Source: Manihot esculenta (Eukaryota; Streptophyta; Magnoliopsida; Malpighiales; Euphorbiaceae). Taken from it: a DNA stretch of 64,000 bases. Of this stretch, positions 36,118 through 49,100 are shown in pieces. Position numbers and translations under genes: made by a program. Every line of letters begins with the position of its first letter. Position 1 is the stretch's first letter. Below the pieces are notes generated by a model. It was not told the DNA's origin and made no database searches. It saw only the letters and a program-made list of their open reading frames with translations. The stretch covers positions 62,001 through 126,000 of the forward strand of contig NW_025215482.1 in the NCBI RefSeq assembly GCF_001659605.2. The letters are read 5' to 3'.

Positions 36118-39114
36118 TGTAACACCCCTTACCCGTCTATAAAATAACTTAGTAAAGGATGCCACATACTATACTATATGCAATTACATATGTGGACTTA
36201 AGATAGCTTTGACCTTATAAATTGTTCTTTAGTTTGTTTAAATGCATGTTGATTCACAAAATAATTTTAAATGGAGAAACCGCTAAAGTCTCCCCTGTTT
36301 ATTACCAATTATCCCTGTGAAAAATAGTCATAAAATCTCAATATTTTCTCATTTCACATTATCAAATCCATAAATAGAACATAATAACTTAAATTAGTCA
36401 ACACATTTGTATATATTTGTACTATTTACAACACTCATTTACAGACTCTTGGTAGACTATTAATGTACATGCCAACCATAAACAACCTCTGTACAAATCT
36501 TGTGACTGACTGGTTATGATGATGTCTCTGTGCTGATGCAGAACCAGACCTCCTAACTGTTGCTTCCTCTATCTATTACCTGCGCATGGAAAAGTCCAAT
36601 GCGCTGAGCTTATGCCCAGTGGGTGAATAACAACATATATACTCATTCACATATAATAGGAATAATCATCACATATATAATGAAATCATGTTATATAAAA
36701 GCACATAAATATTTTATGTGTCAGTCGACAAATCAGGTCACTACATTTTATAGCAGTAAGATTATTCATATTTTTGTAACCATCTTGTATGCATGCTAGC
36801 AAAGCATTAACAAGTCATATAATTAAATCTTAGCCCCTATAAACTCTTCACAGGATCATTTAGCTAGATAAGGGAAACTGTATCTGTATAGCACAAAGTG
36901 CCAAACTGTATGGCCCGGGGGCCGAATGTTGTGCCTGTATGGCTAAAAAGCCGGGAAACTGTATGACACATAATGTGTCGATAAGATCATATCATGTAGC
37001 CCATTAGGGCGCAGTACTGCTAAACTGTATATGGCATGCCATACCCTTATGCTATCTATGACTCCCACTAAGGTTTACTAGGGCAAAGAATACATATTTA
37101 CATGTTAAAGATCGGTATCAAACTTATTCATTTAGATGCATACCCTGTTGAAACAAGCAAATATGTCAATAAAAAGGAGTCCTTAGGAGCATACATATGT
37201 GTGTAATAGACCATCTTCATTCATGAACACAATATTCAGTCATGAACATATTACTATTTCATCAAGAACATGTATGCAAATTTTTAGTCTATTAAGCTAG
37301 CACGTGCATAAAGCAGGCATGTCAAGCTAGCATGTGCATAATTTGGCCACAAAGCTAGCATGTCAATCTCTTTTAGGTCAATATTTACATGTAGGTTTGT
37401 TTCTGCCTGAGATTGTATCACATTTTTAGGTATTTTGTGGACATAATTAGACTCACATTTCTTCATGAACTTTGTGTATTTATGTCTTAGCTTTCTAACA
37501 AGATATATTACATCTAATTCTGACCTTTCTAACTTAAGTTATGAATTTTTCTTTGCAAGCTGCTCAATCAGATCCTAACCAGTACAGTTTTGGTATCTGT
37601 TTTTAATCTAACAAAACCTATCATATGCATACATTTGCATACAGATTCAAGCTTAACTTTCTTGTAAAAAGTTTTAGGTATACTTTTCAGGGTTCATTTG
37701 GCACTGGTCTTAATTCATTTCATTGAGTAAATCATTAGTTATGGTCTAGGAGATACATACTGCTCCGGATGCACAATTCCCTGTGACCAGCTTAGGTTCA
37801 CTAGCAATTTTCACATAATTAGCTACAGATTCAGAATTTGGTCACTTCATGAAAGTTTTATATTTGTGTCTTAGCTTTCATTTGTATATGTTAGGATTAA
37901 TTTCAATGATCACACAATAAGTTATGAGGCTTCTAATACAGACTGTCCTGTTGGAACCTATTCTGCCAGTTTTCTGTTTTTGGCTTCCATGTTGTATCTA
38001 TGTACTTTAAGCCTTCCAATCATCATTTCAACATTCATAACACAAATCCATACTATCAAGAGAACATTTCCAGCAACCAAAAACCAATCCCTAACTTTAC
38101 ATATTCATGAAAAACTCAAAGGAAAAACAGAACTTCATACAATCACCAAACCTTTTGCAAATTCTTTTCAAAATCTTTTGGTACACCTTAGTTACTCTTT
38201 TTCCTTGCCTTTCCCCTTTGATGTACCTTCCTCCTTTTGAGTTTGTTCTTTACAAAGAATAAGAAAAACAGGAGCTTTAATTCATTTAACAACATATAAT
38301 TAATTGAAACATGAAAGAATATGTTTACCTAACCTAGTTTTTCAATTTCATCACTTACCACTAAAGCACCTTAACTTTTCTCCTTCTTTCCTCCCTTTCT
38401 ATGGTTTCCTTGCTGGTTATTACACTTAAGAACAGATTTTGTGTGGCTGGAGATTTTATCTTTTTGATGAAACTATGGTGGAAATGGAAGATAAGAAAGC
38501 AAAAGCTTTTTCTCTTTCCTTTTGGTGTAGCCACGGCAATGATGGACCAAATGAATGACAACTCTTTTCTTTCATGCTTAGTCATGCATGGCTAGGTGTC
38601 ATATGGTGGGTTAGGTGTAAATATAGAAAAAGGTGGAGGGCAAACTTGGAATTTTACTTTTAAACTTTCCATATTCACACTTTCACCTACTAAACTTTTC
38701 CACATGTTTCAATTTAGTTTTTAAACTTTCAATATTCATAGATTGACCTACTAAACTTACATTTTTAACATTTAGAAGTTCATTTCATTTAAGCAAGCAC
38801 GTCGGTTTTAGGAAGCACCTCAAGCTAGCACGTCGGGAAACCCTTAAGCATCTCCCGATAGCAACTTGATTCTGACCTGCTTATCACGTTAGATGCTTTA
38901 TTTTAAGATATGTCTGTTTTCTTATTTGAGCTTTCAATGATTCAGTTATTATAAGCTTCAAGATATTAAAATACTATTAGTGGTCATTCTTATTTTAACT
39001 CTATCTGTGCATGTATAACTCTATATGAAAATGCAAAGTTGGACCTCTAAACACAAACTTTTTAGTGCTCTATCTATAAACCAATTGTGTGTCAAATGGC
39101 TATGGATAAGTTTT
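36118..39114 (-). repeat. 5' LTR (minus strand), about 3 kb, cut by gap
   Basis: It begins TGTAACACCCCTTACCCG on the plus strand and matches 31189-32762, with 563 extra bases at 37190-37752. On the right it reads GCTATGGATAAG and enters the gap. By comparison with 33208-33356 about 140 bases of LTR start are missing, so the full LTR would be near 3.1 kb. No gene is supported inside; short frames such as 37980-38240 and 38401-38595 are LTR sequence. The extra stretch repeats CTAGCACGTGCATAA / CTAGCATGTGCATAA words. Confidence 0.88.
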
Positions 39115-40114
39115 NNNNNNNNNNNNNNNNNNNNNNNNNNNNNNNNNNNNNNNNNNNNNNNNNNNNNNNNNNNNNNNNNNNNNNNNNNNNNNNNNNNNNN
39201 NNNNNNNNNNNNNNNNNNNNNNNNNNNNNNNNNNNNNNNNNNNNNNNNNNNNNNNNNNNNNNNNNNNNNNNNNNNNNNNNNNNNNNNNNNNNNNNNNNNN
39301 NNNNNNNNNNNNNNNNNNNNNNNNNNNNNNNNNNNNNNNNNNNNNNNNNNNNNNNNNNNNNNNNNNNNNNNNNNNNNNNNNNNNNNNNNNNNNNNNNNNN
39401 NNNNNNNNNNNNNNNNNNNNNNNNNNNNNNNNNNNNNNNNNNNNNNNNNNNNNNNNNNNNNNNNNNNNNNNNNNNNNNNNNNNNNNNNNNNNNNNNNNNN
39501 NNNNNNNNNNNNNNNNNNNNNNNNNNNNNNNNNNNNNNNNNNNNNNNNNNNNNNNNNNNNNNNNNNNNNNNNNNNNNNNNNNNNNNNNNNNNNNNNNNNN
39601 NNNNNNNNNNNNNNNNNNNNNNNNNNNNNNNNNNNNNNNNNNNNNNNNNNNNNNNNNNNNNNNNNNNNNNNNNNNNNNNNNNNNNNNNNNNNNNNNNNNN
39701 NNNNNNNNNNNNNNNNNNNNNNNNNNNNNNNNNNNNNNNNNNNNNNNNNNNNNNNNNNNNNNNNNNNNNNNNNNNNNNNNNNNNNNNNNNNNNNNNNNNN
39801 NNNNNNNNNNNNNNNNNNNNNNNNNNNNNNNNNNNNNNNNNNNNNNNNNNNNNNNNNNNNNNNNNNNNNNNNNNNNNNNNNNNNNNNNNNNNNNNNNNNN
39901 NNNNNNNNNNNNNNNNNNNNNNNNNNNNNNNNNNNNNNNNNNNNNNNNNNNNNNNNNNNNNNNNNNNNNNNNNNNNNNNNNNNNNNNNNNNNNNNNNNNN
40001 NNNNNNNNNNNNNNNNNNNNNNNNNNNNNNNNNNNNNNNNNNNNNNNNNNNNNNNNNNNNNNNNNNNNNNNNNNNNNNNNNNNNNNNNNNNNNNNNNNNN
40101 NNNNNNNNNNNNNN
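39115..40114. other. Assembly gap, 1000 N
   Basis: Exactly 1000 N. It hides the end of the LTR, any target duplication and the transition to the diverged satellite domain that starts at 40115. Confidence 0.98.
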
Positions 40115-43100
40115 GGCACCGTATGTAACATGGGTGATAGAATTGGCAGTTTTTTCAGATGGAAGCTATTAGGCCGAAATCGAGCACCAGATGTAACATG
40201 GGTGATAGACTTGGCAGTTTTTGGGACGGAAGCAATTAGGCCGAAATAAGGCATCGGATGTAAAATGGGTTATAGACTTGGCAGTTTTTGGGATGGAAGC
40301 TATTAGGCCGAAATCGGGCACCGGATGTAACATGGGTGATAGACTTGTCAGTTTTTTGGATGGAAGCTATTAGGCCAAAATCGGGCACCGGATGTAACAT
40401 GGGTTCTAGACTTGCCAGTTTTTGGGATGTAAGCTATTAGGCCTAAATCTAGCACCGGATGTAACATGGGTGATAGACTTGGCAGTTTGTGGGATGGAAG
40501 CTATTAGGCCTAAATGGGGCACCAGATGTAACATGGGGATCGACTTGCCAGTTGTTGGGATGGAAGCTATTAGGCCTAAATCGGGCACCGGATGTAACAT
40601 GGGTGATAGACTTGGCAGTTTTTGGGATGGAAGCTATTAGGCCTAAATGGGGCACCAGATGTAACATGGGGATCGACTTGCCAGTTGTTGGGATGGAAGC
40701 TATTAGGCCGAAATCGGGCACCGGATGTAACAAGGGGTATAGACTTTCCAGTTTTCGGGATGGAAGCTATTAGCCCGAAATCGGGCACCGGAAGTAACAT
40801 GGGTGATAGACTTGCCAGTTTTTGGAATGGAAGGTATTAGGCCGAAATCGGGCACCGGTGGTAACATGGGTGATAGACTTGCCAGTTTTTGGGATTGAAG
40901 CTATTAGTCCTAAATAGGGCCCCAGATGTAACATGGGTGATAGACTGTCTAGTTTTTGGATGTTTTTGGAATGGAAGCTATTAGGCCGAAATCGGGCATC
41001 AGATGTAACATGGGTGATAGACTTGGCAGTTTTTGGGATGGGAGCTACTAGGCCGAAATCAGGCACCGTATGTAACATGGGTGATAGAATTGGCAGTTTT
41101 TTCAGATGGAAGCTATTAGGCCGAAATCGAGCACCAGATGTAACATGGGTGATAGACTTGGCAGTTTTTGGGACGGACGCAATTAGGCCGAAATAAGGCA
41201 TCGGATGTAAAATGGGTTATAGACTTGGCAGTTTTTGGGATGGAAGCTATTAGGCCGAAATCGGGCACCGGATGTAACATGGGTGATAGACTTGCAAGTT
41301 TTTTGGATGGAAGCTATTAGGCCTAAATCGGGCACCGGATGTAACATGGGTGATAGACTTGGCAGTTTTTGGGATGGAAGCTATTAGGCCGAAATCGGGC
41401 ACCGGATGTAACATGGGTGATAGACTTGCCAGTTTTTGGGATGGAAGGTATTAGGCCGAAATCGGGCACCGGTAGTAACATGGGTGATAGACTTGCCAGT
41501 TTTTGGGATTGAAGCTATTAGTCCTAAATAGGGCCCCGGATGTAACATGGGTGATAGACTGCCTAGTTTTTGGATGTTTTTGGAATGGAAGCTATTAGGC
41601 CGAAATCGGGCATCAGATGTAACATGGGTGATAGACTTGGCAGTTTTTGGGATGGGAGCTACTAGGCCGAAATCAGGCACCGTATGTAACATGGGTGATA
41701 GAATTGGCAGTTTTTTCAGATGGAAGCTATTAGGCCGAAATCGAGCACCAGATGTAACATGGGTGATAGACTTGGCAGTTTTTGGGACGGAAGCAATTAG
41801 GCCGAAATAAGGCATCGGATGTAAAATGGGTTATAGACTTGGCAGTTTTTGGGATGGAAGCTATTAGGCCGAAATCGGGCACCGGATGTAACATGGGTGA
41901 TAGACTTGCCAGTTTTTTGGATGAAAGCTATTAGGCCTAAATCGGGCACCGGATGTAACATGGGTGATAGACTGTCTAGTTTTTGGGATGGAAGCTATTA
42001 GGCTGAAATAGGGCACCGGATGTAACAAGGGGGCTAGACTTGCCAGTTTTTGGGATGGAAGCTATTAGGCATAAATCGGGCACCGGATGTAACATGGGTG
42101 ATAGACTTTTCAGTTTTTGGGATGGAAGCTATTAGGCTGAAATCGGGCACCGAATGTAACATGGGTGCTAGACTTGCCAGTTTTTGGGATGGAAGCTATT
42201 AGGCCTAAATGGGGCACCAGATGTAACATGGGTGATAGACTTGCCAGTTGTTGGGATGGAAGCTATTAGGCCGAAATCGGGCACCGGATGTAACATGGGT
42301 GATAGACTTTCTAGTTTTCGGGATGGAACCTATTAGCCCGAAATCGGGCACCGGAAGTAACATAGGTGATAGACTTGCCAGTTTTTAGGATGGAAGCTAT
42401 TAGGCCGAAATCGGGCACCGGATGTAACTTGGGTGATAGACTTTTCAGTTTTTGGGATGGAAGCTATTAGGCTGAAATCGGGCACCGAATGTAACATGGG
42501 TGCTAGACTTGCCAGTTTTTGGGATGGAAGCTATTAGGCCTAAATGGGGCACCGGATGTAACATGGGTGATAGACTTGGCAGTTTTAGGGTTGGAAGCTA
42601 TTAGGTCGAAATCGGGCACCGGATGTAACATGGGTGATAGACGTTCGAGTTTTCGGGATGGAAGCTATTAGCCCGAAATCGGGCACCGGAAGTAACATGG
42701 GTGATAGTCTTGGAAGTTTTTGGAATGAAAGCTATTAGGCCTAAATGGGGCACCAGATGTAACATGGGGATCGACTTGCCAGTTGTTGGGATGGAAGCTA
42801 TTAGGCCGAAATCGGGCACCGGATGTAACAAGGGGTATAGACTTTCCAGTTTTCGGGATGGAAGCTATTAGCCCGAAATCGGGCACCGGAAGTAACATGG
42901 GTGATAGACTTGCCAGTTTTTGGGATGGAAGGTATTAGGCCGAAATCGGGCACCAGTGGTAACATGGGTGATAGACTTGCCAGTTTTTGGGATTGAAGCT
43001 ATTAGTCCTAAATAGGGCCCCGGATGTAACATGGGTGATAGACTGTCTAGTTTTTGGATGTTTTTGGAATGGCAGCTATTAGGCCGAAATCGGGCATCAG

Positions 43101-46100
43101 ATGTAACATGGGTGATAGACTTGGCAGTTTTTGGGATGGGAGCTACTAGGCCGAAATCAGGCACCGTATGTAACATGGGTGATAGAATTGGCAGTTTTTT
43201 CAGATGGAAGCTATTAGGCCGAAATCGAGCACCAGATGTAACATGGGTGATAGACTTGGCAGTTTTTGGGACGGACGCAATTAGGCCGAAATAAGGCATC
43301 GGATGTAAAATGGGTTATAGACTTGGCAGTTTTTGGGATGGAAGCTATTAGGCTGAAATAGGGCACCGTATGTAACAAGGGGGCTAGACTTGCCAGTTTT
43401 TGGGATGGAAGCTATTAGGCATAAATCGGGCACCGGATGTAACATGGGTGATAGACTTTTCAGTTTTTGGGATGGAAGCTATTAGGCTGAAATCGGGCAC
43501 CGAATGTAACATGGGTGCTAGACTTGCCAGTTTTTGGGATGGAAGCTATTAGCCCGAAATCGGGCACCGGAAGTAACATAGGTGATAGACTTGCCAGTTT
43601 TTAGGATGGAAGCTATTAGGCCGAAATCGGGCACCGGATGTAACATGGGTGATAGACTTGGCAGTTTTTGGGACGGACGCAATTAGGCCGAAATAAGGCA
43701 TCGGATGTAAAATGGGTTATAGACTTGGCAGTTTTTGGGATGGAAGCTATTAGGCCGAAATCGGGCACCGGATGTAACATGGGTGATAGACTTGCCAGTT
43801 TTTTGGATGGAAGCTATTAGGCCTAAATCGGGCACCGGATGTAACATGGGTGATAGACTGTCTAGTTTTTGGGATGGAAGCTATTAGGCTGAAATAGGGC
43901 ACCGGATGTAACAAGGGGGCTAGACTTGCCAGTTTTTGGGATGGAAGCTATTAGGCATAAATCGGGCACCGGATGTAACATGGGTGATAGACTTTTCAGT
44001 TTTTGGGATGGAAGCTATTAGGCTGAAATCGGGCACCGAATGTAACATGGGTGCTAGACTTGCCAGTTTTTGCGATGGAAGCTATTAGGCCTAAATGGGG
44101 CACCAGATGTAACATGGGTGATAGACTTGCCAGTTGTTGGGATGGAAGCTATTAGGCCGAAATCGGGCACCGGATGTAACATGGGTGATAGACTTTCTAG
44201 TTTTCGGGATGGAAGCTATTAGCCCGAAATCGGGCACCGGAAGTAACATAGGTGATAGACTTGCCAGTTTTTAGGATGGAAGCTATTAGGCCGAAATCGG
44301 GCACCGGATGTAACTTGGGTGATAGACTTTTCAGTTTTTGGGATGGAAGCTATTAGGCTGAAATCGGGCACCGAATGTAACATGGGTGCTAGACTTGCCA
44401 GTTTTTGGGATGGAAGCTATTAGGCCTAAATGGGGCACCGGATGTAACATGGGTGATAGACTTGGCAGTTTTAGGGTTGGAAGCTATTAGGTCGAAATCG
44501 GGCACCGGATGTAACATGGGTGATAGACGTTCGAGTTTTCGGGATGGAAGCTATTAGCCCGAAATCGGGCACCGGAAGTAACATGGGTGATAGTCTTGGA
44601 AGTTTTTGGAATGAAAGCTATTAGGCCTAAATGGGGCACCAGATGTAACATGGGGATCGACTTGCCAGTTGTTGGGATGGAAGCTATTAGGCCGAAATCG
44701 GGCACCGGATGTAACAAGGGGTATAGACTTTCCAGTTTTCGGGATGGAAGCTATTAGCCCGAAATCGGGCACCGGAAGTAACATGGGTGATAGACTTGCC
44801 AGTTTTTGGGATGGAAGGTATTAGGCCGAAATCGGGCACCAGTGGTAACATGGGTGATAGACTTGCCAGTTTTTGGGATTGAAGCTATTAGTCCTAAATA
44901 GGGCCCCGGATGTAACATGGGTGATAGACTGTCTAGTTTTTGGATGTTTTTGGAATGGCAGCTATTAGGCCGAAATCGGGCATCAGATGTAACATGGGTG
45001 ATAGACTTGGCAGTTTTTGGGATGGGAGCTACTAGGCCGAAATCAGGCACCGTATGTAACATGGGTGATAGAATTGGCAGTTTTTTCAGATGGAAGCTAT
45101 TAGGCCGAAATCGAGCACCAGATGTAACATGGGTGATAGACTTGGCAGTTTTTGGGACGGACGCAATTAGGCCGAAATAAGGCATCGGATGTAAAATGGG
45201 TTATAGACTTGGCAGTTTTTGGGATGGAAGCTATTAGGCTGAAATAGGGCACCGTATGTAACAAGGGGGCTAGACTTGCCAGTTTTTGGGATGGAAGCTA
45301 TTAGGCATAAATCGGGCACCGGATGTAACATGGGTGATAGACTTTTCAGTTTTTGGGATGGAAGCTATTAGGCTGAAATCGGGCACCGAATGTAACATGG
45401 GTGCTAGACTTGCCAGTTTTTGGGATGGAAGCTATTAGCCCGAAATCGGGCACCGGAAGTAACATAGGTGATAGACTTGCCAGTTTTTAGGATGGAAGCT
45501 ATTAGGCCGAAATCGGGCACCGGATGTAACATGGGTGATAGACTTGGCAGTTTTTGGGACGGACGCAATTAGGCCGAAATAAGGCATCGGATGTAAAATG
45601 GGTTATAGACTTGGCAGTTTTTGGGATGGAAGCTATTAGGCCGAAATCGGGCACCGGATGTAACATGGGTGATAGACTTGCCAGTTTTTTGGATGGAAGC
45701 TATTAGGCCTAAATCGGGCACCGGATGTAACATGGGTGATAGACTGTCTAGTTTTTGGGATGGAAGCTATTAGGCTGAAATAGGGCACCGGATGTAACAA
45801 GGGGGCTAGACTAGCCAGTTTTTGGGATGGAAGCTATTAGGCATAAATCGGGCACCGGATGTAACATGGGTGATAGACTTTTCAGTTTTTGGGATGGAAG
45901 CTATTAGGCTGAAATCGGGCACCGAATGTAACATGGGTGCTAGACTTGCCAGTTTTTGCGATGGAAGCTATTAGGCCTAAATGGGGCACCAGATGTAACA
46001 TGGGTGATAGACTTGCCAGTTGTTGGGATGGAAGCTATTAGGCCGAAATCGGGCACCGGATGTAACATGGGTGATAGACTTTCTAGTTTTCGGGATGGAA

Positions 46101-49100
46101 GCTATTAGCCCGAAATCGGGCACCGGAAGTAACATAGGTGATAGACTTGCCAGTTTTTAGGATGGAAGCTATTAGGCCGAAATCGGGCACCGGATGTAAC
46201 ATGGGTGATAGACTTTTCAGTTTTTGGGATGGAAGCTATTAGGCTGAAATCGGGCACCGAATGTAACATGGGTGCTAGACTTGCCAGTTTTTGGGATGGA
46301 AGCTATTAGGCCTAAATGGGGCACCGGATGTAACATGGGTGATAGACTTGGCAGTTTTAGGGTTGGAAGCTATTAGGTCGAAATCGGGCACCGGATGTAA
46401 CATGGGTGATAGACTTTCGAGTTTTCGGGATGGAAGCTATTAGCCCGAAATCGGGCACCGGAAGTAACATGGGTGATAGTCTTGGAAGTTTTTGGAATGG
46501 AAGCTATTAGGCCGAAATCGGGCACCGGATGTAACATGGGTGATAGACTTGGCAGTTTTTGGGATGGAAGCTATTAGGCCGAAATCGGGCACCGGATGTA
46601 ACATGGGTAATAGACTTGCCAGTTTTTGGGATGGAAGCTATTAGGCCGAAATCGGGCACCGGATGTAACATAGGTGATAGACTTTCCAGTTTTTTGGATG
46701 GAAGCTATTAGGCCTAAATCGGGCACCGGATGTAACATGGGTGATAGACTGTCTAGTTTTTGGGATGGAAGCTATTAGGCTGAAATAGGGCACCGGATGT
46801 AACATGGGGATGGAAGCTATTAGGCATAAATGGGGCACCAGATGTAACATGGGGGTCGACTTGCCAGTTGTTGGGATGGAAGCTATTAGGCCGAAATCGG
46901 GCACCGGATGTAACAAGGGGTATAGACTTTCCAGTTTTCGGGATGGAAACTATTAGCCCGAAATCGGGCACCGGAAGTAACATGGGTGATAGACTTGCCA
47001 GTTTTTAGGATGGAAGGTATTAGGCCGAAATCGGGCACCGGTGGTAACATGGGTGATAGACTTGCCAGTTTTTGGGATTGAAGCTATTAGTCCTAAATAG
47101 GGCCCCGGATGTAACATGGGTGATAGACTGTCTAGTTTTTGGATGTTTTTGGAATGGCAGCTATTAGGCCGAAATCGGGCATCAGATGTAACATGGGTGA
47201 TAGACTTGGCAGTTTTTGGGATGGGAGCTACTAGGCCGAAATCAGGCACCGTATGTAACATGGGTGATAGAATTGGCAGTTTTTTCAGATGGAAGCTATT
47301 AGGCCGAAATCGAGCACCAGATGTAACATGGGTGATAGACTTGGCAGTTTTTGGGACGGACGCAATTAGGCCGAAATAAGGCATCGGATGTAAAATGGGT
47401 TATAGACTTGGCAGTTTTTGGGATGGAAGCTATTAGGCTGAAATAGGGCACCGTATGTAACAAGGGGGCTAGACTTGCCAGTTTTTGGGATGGAAGCTAT
47501 TAGGCATAAATCGGGCACCGGATGTAACATGGGTGATAGACTTTTCAGTTTTTGGGATGGAAGCTATTAGGCTGAAATCGGGCATCGAATGTAACATGGG
47601 TGCTAGACTTGCCAGTTTTTGGGATGGAAGCTATTAGGCCTAAATGGGGCACCAGATGTAACATGGGTGATAGACTTGCCAGTTGTTGGGATGGAAGCTA
47701 TTAGGCCGAAATCGGGCACCGGATGTAACATGGTTGATAGACTTTCTAGTTTTCGGGATGGAAGCTATTAGCCCGAAATCGGGCACCGGAAGTAACATAG
47801 GTGATAGACTTGCCAGTTTTTAGGATGGAAGCTATTAGGCCGAAATCGGGCACCGTATGTAACATGGGTGATAGACTTTTCAGTTTTTGGGATGGAAGCT
47901 ATTAGGCTGAAATCGGGCACCGAATGTAACATGGGTGCTAGACTTGCCAGTTTTTGGGATGGAAGCTATTAGGCCTAAATGGGGCACCGGATGTAACATG
48001 GGTGATAGACTTGGCAGTTTTAGGGTTGGAAGCTATTAGGTCGAAATCGGGCACCGGATGTAACATGGGTGATAGACTTTCGAGTTTTCGGGATGGAAGC
48101 TATTAGCCCGAAATCGGGCACCGGAAGTAACATGGGTGATAGTCTTGGAAGTTTTTGGAATGGAAGCTATTAGGCCGAAATCGGGCACCGTATGTAACAT
48201 GGGTGATAGACTTGGCAAGTTTTGGGATGGAAGCTATTAGGCCGAAATCGGGCACCGGATGTAACATGGGTGATAGACTTGCCAGTTTTTGGGATGGAAG
48301 CTATTAGGCCGAAATCGGGCACCGGATGTAACATGGGTGATAGACTTGCCAGTTTTTTGGATGGAAGCTATTAGGCCTAAATCGGGCACCGGATGTAACA
48401 TGGGTGATAGACTGTCTAGTTTTTGGGATGGAAGCTATTAGGCTGAAATAGGGCACCGGATGTAACATGGGGATGGAAGCTATTAGGCCTAAATGGGGCA
48501 CCAGATGTAACATGGGGATCGACTTGCCAGTTGTTGGGATGGAAGCTATTAGGCCGAAATCGGGCACCGGATGTAACATGGGTGATAGACTTTCCAGTTT
48601 TCGGGATGGAAGCTATTAGCCCAAAATCGGACACCGGATGTAACATGGGTGATAGACTGTCTAGTTTTTGGAAGTTTTTGGAATGGAAGCTATTAGGCCG
48701 AAATCGGGCATCAGATGTAACATGGGTGATAGACTTGGCAGTTTTTGGGATGGGAGCTATTAGGCTGAAATCGGGCACCGTATGTAACATGGGTGATAGA
48801 ATTAGCAGTTTTTTCGGATGGAAGCTATTAGGTCGAAATCGAGGACCGGATGTAACATGGGTGATAGACTTGGCAGTTTTTGGGATGGACGCTATTAGGC
48901 CGAAAGAGGGCATCGGATGTAAAATGGGTTATAGACTTGGCAGTTTTTGGGATGGAAGGTATTAGGCCGAAATCGGGCACCGGATGTAACATGGGTGATA
49001 GACTTGCCAGTTTTTGGGATGGAAGCTATTAGGCCGAAATCGGGCACCGGATGTAACATGGGTGATAGACTTGCCAGTTTTTGGGATGGAAGCTATTAGG

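Larger units (their letters stand above)
31189..39114 (-). mobile_element. Rearranged minus-strand Ty3/gypsy element, chromovirus (Tekay/Del-like)
   Basis: It is bounded on the left by an LTR end abutting satellite and on the right by a longer LTR that runs into the second gap. On the minus strand the order is LTR (39114-36118), tRNA-Met-type primer site, gag, knuckle and protease, then a jump into LTR sequence. Within 32763-34105 there are pieces in opposite orientation: LTR start, gag start, the extreme pol end, purine tract and LTR again. RT, RNase H and integrase are missing apart from about 33 codons of the pol end. The element is dead. Assignment to chromoviruses rests on the pol-end residues, which look like a chromodomain tail, and on LTR style. 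An assembly chimera in 32.7-34.1 kb cannot be excluded. Confidence 0.85.
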
